From: Pseudarthrobacter phenanthrenivorans Sphe3
GTDB taxonomy: Bacteria; Actinomycetota; Actinomycetes; Actinomycetales; Micrococcaceae
NCBI RefSeq assembly: GCF_000189535.1
Contig: NC_015145.1
Span: 3,286,001 to 3,350,000, forward strand
DNA: 64,000 bases
Direction: 5' to 3'
Positions 1 through 7,270 of this stretch are shown piece by piece (position 1 is the first letter of the stretch; every line of letters starts with the position of its first letter). A model generated the notes under the pieces. That model ran no database searches. It saw only the letters and a program-made list of their open reading frames with translations, and was not told the origin of the DNA. The translations under genes and the position numbers were made by a program.

Positions 1-180
1 TGAAGTGGGCAGCTTCAGCCCCTTGGGAACCTTCTTGGTACGGGCCCTGTAATCCGCGGCGCTGACAGTGACCGCCCGGACCTTGACCAGCAGTTCGCCG
101 GGTCCCGGGGCAGGCTTGGGCCGTTCCTCGATGCGCACTGCGTCCGGACCACCAAAGCGGCGGTAGACGGCGGCCCTCAT
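1..180 (-). CDS. MDR-family zinc-type oxidoreductase, N-terminus only
   Basis: The reverse strand encodes about 60 residues beginning MRAAVYRRFGGPDAVRIEE and continuing with a PGELLVKVRAVTVSAADYR-like stretch. This is the GroES-like N-terminus typical of quinone oxidoreductase and NAD(P)-dependent alcohol dehydrogenases of the medium-chain family. The Rossmann half lies beyond the window edge, so substrate and cofactor cannot be judged. Its ATG overlaps the TGA of the upstream DUF4386 gene by four bases, so the two are probably one operon with coupled translation, under the TetR operator region near position 960. Confidence 0.75.
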   Translation of the reverse strand, partial: MRAAVYRRFGGPDAVRIEERPKPAPGPGELLVKVRAVTVSAADYRARTKKVPKGLKLPTS

Positions 181-920
181 CGCCCTGCCCCGCCCGTCGC
201 ATCGGTACCTGGCGCGGTCAGCCGGGCGACGGCGTCGGCATTGAATCCCTTAACCACCAGCCAGATGCCCATCCCAAACTCCCAGCTGGCCAGGAAAAGG
301 GCTCCGAATCCGGACAGCGGCGACACCGGACCCCAGAGGCCGAAGAGCATTCCGACTGCACCTGCGATGAGCAGCGGCGCCCCGATGAAGCCGAGCACGG
401 GCAGCACCCGGGGCAGCAGGCGGGACTTGTACATCAGCGAGCCGAGCAGCAGTGCGTTGAACGCTGGGATGAGGCCTTGACCCAGCAGGGTGGTCCACGT
501 GTGCTGGGCCAGCAGCGCCTGGCCGGTGACCAGTGCATCGTCTCCGGCGCCGGCCTGCCTCAGGGTGACGATGGACATCAGCGCCACAACCCCGGCGAAG
601 ATGGCGCCGGCTTCCAGGATCCGCGCCGCAACGAAGCCGAGTGCGAGCCCTTCATTTTGGCGCTTAACCACCGGATACAGGGCCACGCCGGTGCCGATGC
701 AGGCCAGGGCGACGACGACCTCCAGCAGTCCGCCGGCCACCACCAACGTGTCGGGGCCGGGGCCGGTGATGTACGCGGGGTCTGTTTTGACCTGGCCGTA
801 GAGGAAGAGGGTGGGGATGGACACGAAGGTCAGCAGGTAGAGCACGCCGGCGGCCAGGGAAGTCTTCCGGTGTGAAGCCATGGGACGGCGGGCGGCGGTC
901 CCCGGCTGGAGAGCGGTCAT
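177..920 (-). CDS. DUF4386 family membrane protein
   Basis: A 247-residue hydrophobic protein with about six predicted membrane segments, beginning MTALQPG. The pattern (a first helix reading LAAGVLYLLTFVSIP, later LGFVAARILEAGAIF) is that of DUF4386 proteins, whose function is unknown. I placed the start at position 920 because AAGGAGAAAGACC precedes this ATG; the longer in-frame start at 944 would place the ribosome binding site inside the coding region. It is transcribed away from a TetR gene and overlaps the following oxidoreductase, so both are probably repressed by that regulator. Confidence 0.75.
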   Translation of the reverse strand: MTALQPGTAARRPMASHRKTSLAAGVLYLLTFVSIPTLFLYGQVKTDPAYITGPGPDTLVVAGGLLEVVVALACIGTGVALYPVVKRQNEGLALGFVAARILEAGAIFAGVVALMSIVTLRQAGAGDDALVTGQALLAQHTWTTLLGQGLIPAFNALLLGSLMYKSRLLPRVLPVLGFIGAPLLIAGAVGMLFGLWGPVSPLSGFGALFLASWEFGMGIWLVVKGFNADAVARLTAPGTDATGGAGR

Positions 921-942
921 GGTCTTTCTCCTTGTGAAGATC

Positions 943-998
943 AAGGTGTACGGCGTACACCTTTGATAAGAGAAACGTAAGGTGTACCGCGTACACTT
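943..998. promoter_or_regulatory. Paired TetR operators in a divergent promoter region
   Basis: Two palindromes built on the core GTGTAC-N3-GTACAC lie at 943-963 (AAGGTGTACGGCGTACACC and following bases) and 979-998 (AAGGTGTACCGCGTACACTT). Their starts are 36 bp apart. They fill most of the space between the DUF4386 gene and the TetR gene, so one repressor could control both directions. The dyads are seen directly; assigning them to this TetR is inference from position. Confidence 0.75.
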
Positions 999-1035
999 GT
1001 CAATGGTTGATCTGTCGATTCAGCAAAGGAGTCCG

Positions 1036-1794
1036 ATGGCCCGGCAGGCGAAGGCGGCGGAACGTACCCGGCTGAACCGGGACCGTGTGCTGGTGGCTGC
1101 GGTGGCGCTGGCGGACGCCATCGGGATTGATGCGCTGAGCATGCGCCGCCTGGCACAGGAGCTCAACGTCGTCCCCATGGCGCTCTACAAGCACGTGTCG
1201 GACAAGGAAGACCTCCTGGACGGGATGGTGGAGGTGATCATCCGCAAGATCGATCCGCCCCGGACCAACACCGATTGGAAGACGGCCATCCGCGACCGGG
1301 TGTTGTCTGCCCGCCGGGCACTCCAGCGGCACTCCTGGGCGCGGCAGGCGATCGAGACCCGCACCAAGCCCACCGCCGCGGTTCTCGACTACCAGGAGTC
1401 GTTTGCCGGAATGTTCCTGGCGGGCGGGTTCACCCCCGACCTCGCGCACCACGCCATGCATGCCCTCGGCGGGCGGATGTGGGGATTTACCCAGGAACTG
1501 TTTGACGCCCCGGCGCCGGCACCTTCAGCGGCCTCGGCGGCCCCGCAGCCTGACGCGCCGCAGCCCGACCCGGCGGCGCAGGCGGAGATGTTCGCACAGA
1601 TGGCCCAGCGGTACCCCAATATCGTCACCATTGCCACCGCCACTCCCCACGATCCGGACTCCGTGGTGGGGTACGGGTGCGACGACCAGTTCGAGTTCGA
1701 GTTTGCGCTGGACCTGCTCCTGGAGGGGTTCGACAAGCTCCACCGCGAGGGCTGGAGTTCGGCGGCGGCGAAGCTCGGCCGGCGGAGGGGGTAG
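1036..1794 (+). CDS. TetR/AcrR family transcriptional regulator
   Basis: A 252-residue repressor. The N-terminal 60 residues hold the helix-turn-helix, with the recognition stretch SMRRLAQELNVVPMALYKHV, followed by an all-alpha ligand domain of the TetR_C type. Residues about 160-185 form an Ala/Pro-rich insertion that looks like a disordered linker. The start MARQAK at 1036 is chosen because AAAGGAG sits just upstream; earlier in-frame starts lie inside the operator. It diverges from the DUF4386-oxidoreductase operon and probably represses it and itself. The ligand is unknown. Confidence 0.85.
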   Translation: MARQAKAAERTRLNRDRVLVAAVALADAIGIDALSMRRLAQELNVVPMALYKHVSDKEDLLDGMVEVIIRKIDPPRTNTDWKTAIRDRVLSARRALQRHSWARQAIETRTKPTAAVLDYQESFAGMFLAGGFTPDLAHHAMHALGGRMWGFTQELFDAPAPAPSAASAAPQPDAPQPDPAAQAEMFAQMAQRYPNIVTIATATPHDPDSVVGYGCDDQFEFEFALDLLLEGFDKLHREGWSSAAAKLGRRRG

Positions 1795-1830
1795 CGCCCG
1801 CGTTGGGAGGGCGTCCGCCCGGGCCCCCGC

Positions 1831-2250
1831 CTACTTGCCGGTGAGCTCCGTGTAGAGCGACTGGACCCGGGCCTTGATGTCATCCCGGACCAGGCGCATC
1901 CGCTCCATGCCTTCGATGCCGCGCTCGGACGGCTCGTCCGTTTCCCAGACCTCGAAGCGCTTGCCCTCCCGCGGTTCCAGCTTGGCTTCCGTGCCCAGGA
2001 CGACGACGGCGTCCACGCTGTCCAGCGCCTCGTCAGTGATGGGCTTGGGGTACTCGCCGGAGACGTCGATGCCCAGTTCGGCCAAGGACTCCACCGCCTG
2101 CGGGTTCAGGCCCTTAGCGGGCTTGGTGCCCGCGGAGTAGACAGCAACTTTGCCGCCCGCGAGGTCACGCATGAGCCCGGCGGCAAGCTGCGACTTGCCG
2201 CCGTTCTTGCTACAGACGAACAGGACGGACGGAGTTTTTTCCTGGGGCAT
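1831..2250 (-). CDS. arsC: Arsenate reductase, mycothiol-transferase type
   Basis: A 139-residue protein of the low-molecular-weight phosphatase fold. The active-site loop reads [13 protein letters not shown], with nucleophile Cys13 and Lys19 where phosphatases have Arg. That NGGKS form resembles actinobacterial ArsC1/ArsC2 enzymes, which join arsenate to mycothiol and then use mycoredoxin. There is no second CxnC pair, unlike the neighbouring thioredoxin-coupled ArsC. It is the most distal gene of the leftward arsenic operon, 60 bp after arsO. Family assignment is firm; the mycothiol partner is inferred from the loop and the phylum. Confidence 0.8.
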   Translation of the reverse strand: MPQEKTPSVLFVCSKNGGKSQLAAGLMRDLAGGKVAVYSAGTKPAKGLNPQAVESLAELGIDVSGEYPKPITDEALDSVDAVVVLGTEAKLEPREGKRFEVWETDEPSERGIEGMERMRLVRDDIKARVQSLYTELTGK

Positions 2251-2310
2251 GGGGAGATTGTTTCCTTTTGTTTGCGGACGGCGATGGGCGGACGACGGCG
2301 GGCGGTGAAC

Positions 2311-3696
2311 TTAGGTGCTTGCCCCGGAACGCCCGTGGGACAGGCCCGTCGGGAAGCCCACCAGCACAGGTTCGGGCGAGGCGCAGCAGCCTGAGTCCGC
2401 GGTGGCATCCGCCGCCGCTGCCGCCAGCGGAACGTCGCAACTGCTGCCTGCGTCCGTGGAGCAGACCCCGGTTTCGGGCAGTTCAAGGTGCACGGTGTCG
2501 GCCGAGTCCTGGTCGCCGGCGAGGGCGGCGGCCACGGAGCGGACCTGCTCATAGCCGGTGGCCAGCAGGAACGTGGGGGCCCGGCCGTAGGACTTCATGC
2601 CCACAATGTAGAAGTCCTTCTCCGGGTGGGCCAGGAGCTTGGCGCCGTGCGGCGGGACGGTGCCGCAGGAGTGGAATTCGGGATCGATCAGCGGGCCAAG
2701 CTGCACCGGTGCCTCCACGGCGGGGTCAAGGTCCAGGCGGAGTTCGCGCAGGATGTCCAGGTCCGGACGGAACCCCGTGCACGGGATGACGACGTCGGCC
2801 TCAAGCGTGCGGCCGTCCACGGCACCAACGGTGACGCCCGAGTCGAGCGCTTTCAGTGAGTTAATGCCGAAGCCCGTGTGCAGCTCGATTTTTCCGGCTT
2901 CCACCAGCCGCCGGACCCGGGCGCCGAGCTGGCCGCGGGCCGGGAGCCCGTCGGCGTCTCCGCCGCCGTACACCTTCTCGGCGGAGGGACCGCGGACAGC
3001 CCAGAGGATCCGGGTGTCCGGCTCCTCCTTGGCGAGGGCGGACAGGTTGATGAGGGTGTTGGCTGCCGAGTGCCCGGCGCCCACCACCAGGACACGGCGC
3101 CCGGCGAACTGCGCGCGGTCGCGGCCGGTGACGTCCGGCAGCGGTGAGGAGATCCGGTCCGCTGCCGCTTCCTCACCAATGGCGGGCAGGCCGGAAGTGC
3201 CCAGGGGGTTGCGGGTGGACCATGTGCCCGAGGCGTCGATGACAGCGGCGACGGCATGGTCCCGGGTTTCCCCGTCCGCGTGCCGGACCCGCACCAGGAA
3301 CGGAGTGGTGTCCCGGTTCCGGACGTGCGTCTTGTCCAGGCCCTGCCGGGTCACGGCGGTCACCCGGGCGCCGGTGTGCAGCCGGGACGAGATCTGGGGA
3401 ACCCGGGCCAGCGGGGCGAGGTAGTTGTCGATCAGCTCCCCGCCGTAGGGCAGCGCAGTGGGGCGGGGAGACTCCCAGCCGGTGGGCTCCAGCAGGCGGA
3501 CTGCCGCGGCGTCAAGGTTGAACCGCCACGGTGAGAACAGCCGGATGTGGCGCCACCGCTCGATGGCCGCGCCCGCCGTCGTACCCGCCTCGAAGATGAC
3601 CGGCTCCAGGCCGCGCTCCAGCAGGTGTGCTGCTGCGGCGAGTCCAACAGGCCCGGCCCCAATGACGGCGACGGGAAGGCTCTTGGCGGAATCCAT
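2311..3696 (-). CDS. arsO: ArsO-like FAD/NAD(P)-binding flavoprotein
   Basis: A 461-residue flavin monooxygenase-like protein. An FAD fingerprint GAGPVGLAAAAHLLERG lies at residues about 13-29 and a second Rossmann motif VVGAGHSAANTL near residue 205, with a PCTGFRPD segment near residue 318. It corresponds to the ArsO flavoproteins found beside arsT and arsC in Streptomyces arsenic operons; their reaction is poorly defined. The last 60 residues are unusual: GVCSTDAGSSCDVPL and DSGCCASP add four cysteines that could bind As(III). It lies downstream of trxB and upstream of arsC. Confidence 0.75.
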   Translation of the reverse strand: MDSAKSLPVAVIGAGPVGLAAAAHLLERGLEPVIFEAGTTAGAAIERWRHIRLFSPWRFNLDAAAVRLLEPTGWESPRPTALPYGGELIDNYLAPLARVPQISSRLHTGARVTAVTRQGLDKTHVRNRDTTPFLVRVRHADGETRDHAVAAVIDASGTWSTRNPLGTSGLPAIGEEAAADRISSPLPDVTGRDRAQFAGRRVLVVGAGHSAANTLINLSALAKEEPDTRILWAVRGPSAEKVYGGGDADGLPARGQLGARVRRLVEAGKIELHTGFGINSLKALDSGVTVGAVDGRTLEADVVIPCTGFRPDLDILRELRLDLDPAVEAPVQLGPLIDPEFHSCGTVPPHGAKLLAHPEKDFYIVGMKSYGRAPTFLLATGYEQVRSVAAALAGDQDSADTVHLELPETGVCSTDAGSSCDVPLAAAAADATADSGCCASPEPVLVGFPTGLSHGRSGAST

Positions 3697-3738
3697 GGGG
3701 TCCTCTTTCGGTGGTAGGTGCGGCTAATCCCCCGGTGG

Positions 3739-3804
3739 CCCAACTAGGTAGCGCTAAGTGTCGTTTTCAGGGTTCAAAACGACACTTGGCGCTACCTAGT
3801 TGGG
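3739..3804. repeat. Long intergenic hairpin, 29-bp arms
   Basis: Arms at 3739-3767 and 3776-3804 are complementary except for one position, with an 8-nt loop (CAGGGTTC). The left arm contains AACTAGGTAGCGCTAAGTG. It starts 11 bp past the trxB stop and precedes arsO in the transcription direction. No U-tract follows, so it may be a processing or partial termination signal, or a genomic repeat. A second hairpin of the same architecture but different sequence lies at 44865-44926. Confidence 0.8.
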
Positions 3805-3814
3805 ATGGGGCGGG

Positions 3815-4792
3815 CTAGGAGTGGATCGGTTCTTCGACTAACGCCGTGGCGATGCTGTCCGCATCCTCCAGCGCGGCGAGGTAGCGCTCGGCGTCCAGTG
3901 CCGCGGCGCAGCCCGTGCCGGCGGCGGTGATGGCCTGCCGGTAGCGGTGGTCCACGGCGTCGCCACAGGCGAAAACGCCGGAAATGTTGGTCACCGTGGT
4001 GGGCGAATCCACCTTGATGTAGCCCTCGTCGTCCAGGTCAACCTGCCCGGCCACGAGCTCGGTGCGCGGCAGGTGCCCGATCGCCACGAACAGCCCGGTG
4101 GCCGCCTGCTCGCGGGTCTCGCCGGAGCGGGTGTCCGTGAGGGTGACTCCGGTGACCTTGCCGTCGCCGTGGATGGCCGTGACGGCAGAGTTCCAGGCGA
4201 AGCTGATCTTGGGGTTGTCCTTGGCACGCTGGGCCATGATGCGGGAGGCACGCAGTTCGCCCTTGCGTACGACGACGGTCACGGACTTTGCGAAGCGCGT
4301 CAGGAAGGTTGCTTCCTCCATGGCGGAGTCGCCGCCGCCCACCACGATGATGTCCTGTTCGCGGAAGAAGAAGCCGTCGCAGGTGGCGCACCAGGAGACG
4401 CCGTGGCCGCTGAGCTTCTTCTCCTCCGGCAGGCCCAGTTCCTTGTACGCGGAACCGGTGGCCAGGATGACCGCGGGGGCGGTGTGGGTTTCGCCTCCGC
4501 CGGTGACCACGGTCTTAAGGTGACCCTTGAGGTCCACTGAGGTGACGTCGTCGAACACCACCTTGGCGCCGAACTTTTCTGCCTGCTCCTGCAGCCCGTC
4601 CATCAGCTCGGGGCCCTGGATGCCACCGGGAAAGCCGGGGAAGTTTTCCACTTCGGTGGTGTTCATCAGGGCACCGCCGGCGGTGACGGAGCCGGCCAGG
4701 ACCAGCGGGCTGAGGCCGGCGCGGGCGGCGTAGATGGCGGCGGTGTAGCCGGCGGGGCCGGATCCGATGATGATCAGCTGTTCGTTGCTCAT
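3815..4792 (-). CDS. trxB: Thioredoxin-disulfide reductase, ars-linked
   Basis: A 325-residue flavoenzyme that reduces thioredoxin with NADPH. Visible motifs in order are the FAD loop IIGSGPAGY (residues 8-16), the redox pair CATC (Cys135 and Cys138), the NADPH motif GGGDSA (152-157) and a C-terminal [14 protein letters not shown] contact. Its place between the thioredoxin-type ArsC and ArsO matches arsT of actinobacterial ars operons, so it probably recycles thioredoxin for arsenate reduction. It could also be the housekeeping enzyme; the cluster position favours the dedicated role. Confidence 0.88.
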   Translation of the reverse strand: MSNEQLIIIGSGPAGYTAAIYAARAGLSPLVLAGSVTAGGALMNTTEVENFPGFPGGIQGPELMDGLQEQAEKFGAKVVFDDVTSVDLKGHLKTVVTGGGETHTAPAVILATGSAYKELGLPEEKKLSGHGVSWCATCDGFFFREQDIIVVGGGDSAMEEATFLTRFAKSVTVVVRKGELRASRIMAQRAKDNPKISFAWNSAVTAIHGDGKVTGVTLTDTRSGETREQAATGLFVAIGHLPRTELVAGQVDLDDEGYIKVDSPTTVTNISGVFACGDAVDHRYRQAITAAGTGCAAALDAERYLAALEDADSIATALVEEPIHS

Positions 4793-4814
4793 GAATATTC
4801 TCCTGGTGCTCGGG

Positions 4815-5237
4815 CTACTTGGCGGCCGGGATGAGGGAATCGATCAGGCCCTCGATGCGGGTCCTGATCTGGTCCCGGATGGGGCGGACTGACTCTACGC
4901 CCTTACCGGCCGGGTCTTCCAGCACCCAGTCCTCGTACCGCTTGCCGGGGAAGTACGGGCACTCGTCGCCGCAGCCCATGGTGATCACCACGTCCGATTC
5001 CTTCACGGCCTCGGTGGTGAGGACCTTGGGGACCTCGGCGGACATGTCGATGCCCACCTCCGCCATGGCCTCGACGGCGGCCGGGTTGATTTTGTCTGCG
5101 GGCTGCGACCCGGCGGAGCGGACCTCGATCTGGCCCTTGCCCAGCGTGGTGAGGAACGCGGCGGCCATCTGGGAGCGGCCGGCGTTATGGACGCAGACAA
5201 ACAGGACGGAGGGCTTCTTGGCTGTTTCGGTGGTCAT
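4815..5237 (-). CDS. arsC: Arsenate reductase, thioredoxin-coupled type
   Basis: A 140-residue ArsC of the Staphylococcus pI258/Bacillus type. The phosphatase loop CVHNAGRS holds nucleophile Cys15 and Arg21, and a redox pair follows in [12 protein letters not shown] (Cys89 and Cys93). In this family arsenate is reduced through a Cys relay and the final disulfide is released by thioredoxin. The start at 5237 follows AAGGAGAACCGC; the longer frame has no such site. It is the first gene of the leftward operon, 22 bp before trxB, driven by the promoter at 5294-5323 that overlaps an ArsR-like site. Confidence 0.87.
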   Translation of the reverse strand: MTTETAKKPSVLFVCVHNAGRSQMAAAFLTTLGKGQIEVRSAGSQPADKINPAAVEAMAEVGIDMSAEVPKVLTTEAVKESDVVITMGCGDECPYFPGKRYEDWVLEDPAGKGVESVRPIRDQIRTRIEGLIDSLIPAAK

Positions 5238-5293
5238 GCGGTTCTCCTTGGTGAAGCTCTCCGGCCAGAACATCGATGATGATCGATACAGAG

Positions 5294-5327
5294 AGTATGG
5301 GGTTATAGATCGATGGATGTCAATATT
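5294..5327 (-). promoter_or_regulatory. Leftward ars promoter overlapping an ArsR site
   Basis: On the reverse strand TTGACA (5318-5323) and CATACT (5294-5299) are separated by 18 bp and point into arsC. A half-palindrome spans 5306-5327; the bases ATCGATGGATGTCAATAT match 15 of 18 positions of the ArsR-gene operator at 6825-6842. The -35 box therefore lies inside the candidate operator, which suits repression by ArsR and release by arsenite. Confidence 0.65.
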
Positions 5328-5343
5328 TAGGTCAGAGGCCGCT

Positions 5344-6018
5344 TCAGGCGGCCCTCAGGCGCGGGGCCAGCCCACGGACGCGGCCGGCGATGGTCTCGAA
5401 GGCCTCCTCAAAGGCCTTCCTGGTGTTCAGCCGCAGCGGGTCCGGGACGGACCAGTGCACGCCGCCCAGTTCCGGCAGTTCCTCGTGGGCGTTGTCGCAG
5501 ACAGTGACCACGAAGTCGCCGCTGCCGGCCACCTGGTCCAGGCTGCGGGGCACGCCGCCTTCGAGGTCCAGGCCGTGGCGGCGGGCGACGGCGATGGCCC
5601 CCGGGGCGATCCGCTCGGCCGGGTGAGTGCCCGCCGAAGCGGAAGGGATATCACTGAGCTGCTCCCAGAGCACCGCGGCCAGCTGGGAGCGGGCACTGTT
5701 GCGGGTGCAGACGAAGAGGACGCGGCGGGCCCCGTGTTCCGCGCCGGGCGTGAGGCCCTCCAGTCCGCCCGGCGCCAGCCGGATGTAGCTCCGGCGCTTG
5801 TCCGCCTCCGAGCGGTGCCGCACCGCCAGGCCTGCCGACTCAAGCGTCCGCAGGTGGTGGGACACCAGGTTGGACGGCATCCCCAGTTCCGCCTGGAGCT
5901 CGGTGGGGGAAAAGTCGCCGAGCGTCAGCAGGTCCACGATGCGGAGCCGCGCGGGATCAGCGAGCGCGGCGTACCTGGCCACCCGGGACTGGAACGAGTC
6001 AACTGCCTCAGTTTTCAT
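5344..6018 (-). CDS. ArsR-type regulator fused to an ArsC/LMW phosphatase domain
   Basis: A 224-residue two-domain protein. Residues 1-85 are a winged helix-turn-helix of the ArsR type (ALADPARLRIVDLL, then a recognition helix near SNLVSHHLRTLE) without the usual metal-binding cysteines in that domain. Residues 97-224 are a phosphatase-fold ArsC domain with loop FVCTRNSARSQLA (Cys104, Arg110) and a further Cys174. Such fusions are known in Actinobacteria, but their chemistry is not settled; the enzyme half may sense or reduce arsenate. A leaderless start is likely: CAAAAT lies 7 bp before the ATG. It diverges from the aquaporin gene. Confidence 0.8.
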   Translation of the reverse strand: MKTEAVDSFQSRVARYAALADPARLRIVDLLTLGDFSPTELQAELGMPSNLVSHHLRTLESAGLAVRHRSEADKRRSYIRLAPGGLEGLTPGAEHGARRVLFVCTRNSARSQLAAVLWEQLSDIPSASAGTHPAERIAPGAIAVARRHGLDLEGGVPRSLDQVAGSGDFVVTVCDNAHEELPELGGVHWSVPDPLRLNTRKAFEEAFETIAGRVRGLAPRLRAA

Positions 6019-6063
6019 TGGTTCAATTTTGACTGAGCTAATTCTTTCGGTCAAGCTGGACGC
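6019..6063. promoter_or_regulatory. Divergent promoter between the ArsR-ArsC fusion and the aquaporin
   Basis: TTGACT at 6029-6034 and GGTCAA at 6049-6054 form an interrupted dyad that also gives a -35 box in each direction. Leftward, TTGACC is followed 17 bp later by CAAAAT and then the ATG after 7 bp, implying a leaderless transcript. Rightward, the aquaporin ATG at 6064 also has no Shine-Dalgarno sequence. The dyad is a candidate operator for the fusion regulator. Confidence 0.55.
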
Positions 6064-6804
6064 ATGACTTTGCACCAGCCGCCGCTGTGGCGCCGCGCCC
6101 TCGCCGAACTCCTCGGCACCGCCCTGCTTGTAGCGATTGTGGTGGGTTCGGGAATCGCAGCCCAGCAGCTCTCCCCCAACGACGTCGGCCTGCAGCTCCT
6201 CCAGAACAGCACCGCCACGGTCCTGGGCCTGACGGTGCTGATCCTGGTGTTCGGGCCGGTCAGCGGGGCGCACTTCAACCCCGTGGTGTCCCTCGCCGAC
6301 TGGTTCCTGAGCCGCCGCGCCGGCACCGGGCTCAGCCTGCCGGACCTGGGCACCTACATCGCCGCCCAGACCGTGGGGGCCGTGGGCGGCAGCGTCCTGG
6401 CCAACGCCATGTTCGAGGTGGGCATGTCCGTCTCCGGCAAGGACCGGGCCACCCCGGGGCATCTGTTGGCCGAAGTGGTGGCGACAACCGGACTTGTCCT
6501 GCTGATCTTCGCCCTCGCGGCCACCTCCCGCGGCGTACTGGCGGCGCCAGCCGTGGGCGCCTACATCGGCGCGGCCTACTGGTTCACGTCCTCCACCTCC
6601 TTCGCGAACCCTGCCGTGACCGTGGGCCGCATCTTCAGCGACACCTTCGCCGGGATTGCCCCCGGATCCGTCCCCGGCTTTGTTGCCATGCAGCTCCTGG
6701 GTGCCGCCGTTGGCCTGGGCCTGGTGCTCCTGCTGTTCCCTGCCGCACCCAAGGCGGCGGACGACGTCGTTCTTCCGCACGATGCGAAGGCTGCCGGTTC
6801 GTAA
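6064..6804 (+). CDS. MIP family aquaglyceroporin, arsenic-linked
   Basis: A 246-residue channel with six membrane helices and the two half-helix signatures of the aquaporin family: SGAHFNPVVS near residue 70 (an NPV variant of NPA) and FANPAVTVGR near residue 180. Its position between two arsR-type genes resembles aqpS of Sinorhizobium meliloti, where arsenate is reduced inside the cell and arsenite leaves by diffusion through the channel. No ArsB or Acr3 pump is visible in the cluster, which makes this the only obvious arsenite exit here. The arsenite role is inferred from context; glycerol or water transport is possible. Confidence 0.82.
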   Translation: MTLHQPPLWRRALAELLGTALLVAIVVGSGIAAQQLSPNDVGLQLLQNSTATVLGLTVLILVFGPVSGAHFNPVVSLADWFLSRRAGTGLSLPDLGTYIAAQTVGAVGGSVLANAMFEVGMSVSGKDRATPGHLLAEVVATTGLVLLIFALAATSRGVLAAPAVGAYIGAAYWFTSSTSFANPAVTVGRIFSDTFAGIAPGSVPGFVAMQLLGAAVGLGLVLLLFPAAPKAADDVVLPHDAKAAGS

Positions 6805-6821
6805 AACTCCCGCACCGCAGA

Positions 6822-6853
6822 CATATTGATGACTGTCAATATGCGCGCATAAT
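6822..6853 (+). promoter_or_regulatory. ArsR operator and leaderless promoter
   Basis: An inverted repeat with arms CATATTGA (6822-6829) and TCAATATG (6836-6843) and a 6-nt spacer lies just before arsR. TTGATG (6826-6831) and CATAAT (6848-6853) are 16 bp apart and would start transcription at about the ATG at 6860. This is a classical autoregulated arsR arrangement, and a similar sequence is found at the leftward arsC promoter. Confidence 0.72.
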
Positions 6854-6859
6854 GGAGAG

Positions 6860-7198
6860 ATGACATCGCTGCCCCTGTTTGAGACCGCCGGCTGCTGCCC
6901 GCCCGGGGCGCCCGCGCTGGGCGCCGAGGAAGCACAGCAAAAAGCCCTGGTTTTCAAGGCCCTGGCCGATCCGAACCGGCTGCGGCTGCTGTCCATCGTG
7001 AAGGCAGCGGAGGGCGGCGAAGCCTGCGTCTGCGATCTCACCGAACCGCTGGACCTCGGCCAGCCCACCGTATCCCACCATCTGAAGATCCTGGTGGATG
7101 CCGGCCTGCTGCACCGCGAAAAGCGCGGCACCTGGGCCTACTATTCTGTGGTTCCCGGGGCCTTGGAGCGCACCGCGGAATTGGTGGGGAGCCTTTAA
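6860..7198 (+). CDS. arsR: ArsR/SmtB family arsenic-responsive repressor
   Basis: A 112-residue winged-helix repressor. Four cysteines stand out: an adjacent pair in the N-terminal arm (GCCPPG, Cys12-Cys13) and Cys56/Cys58 in EACVCDLTE at the start of helix 3. A CC pair plus a helix-3 cysteine is the arsenite site described for Corynebacterium glutamicum ArsR. The recognition helix is near QPTVSHHLKIL. The start is ATG 6860; a usable Shine-Dalgarno is lacking and the -10 box lies 7 bp upstream, so the mRNA is probably leaderless. It probably controls itself and the leftward arsC-trxB-arsO-arsC operon. Confidence 0.87.
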   Translation: MTSLPLFETAGCCPPGAPALGAEEAQQKALVFKALADPNRLRLLSIVKAAEGGEACVCDLTEPLDLGQPTVSHHLKILVDAGLLHREKRGTWAYYSVVPGALERTAELVGSL

Positions 7199-7201
7199 AG
7201 G

Positions 7202-7240
7202 CGGACGGTCCGCCCTCCGGAAGGGAGGGCGGACCGTTCG
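7202..7240. terminator. Bidirectional hairpin between arsR and the DUF2382 gene
   Basis: Arms 7202-7218 and 7224-7240 pair over 17 bp with one mismatch and a 5-nt loop. It lies between convergent genes immediately after the arsR stop, as expected for a shared terminator. Confidence 0.75.
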
Positions 7241-7270
7241 TTGGGGAATCAGCAGGGATTCCTGCCGGGG

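Noticed and set aside
6019..7131. Upstream extension of the ArsR-ArsC fusion frame
   Set aside because: It would run antisense through the aquaporin and arsR genes; the ATG at 6018 with a promoter 7 bp upstream is a better start.
1831..7198. A complete ars operon with an efflux pump
   Set aside because: No frame resembling ArsB or Acr3 was found; the only membrane protein in the cluster has aquaporin motifs.
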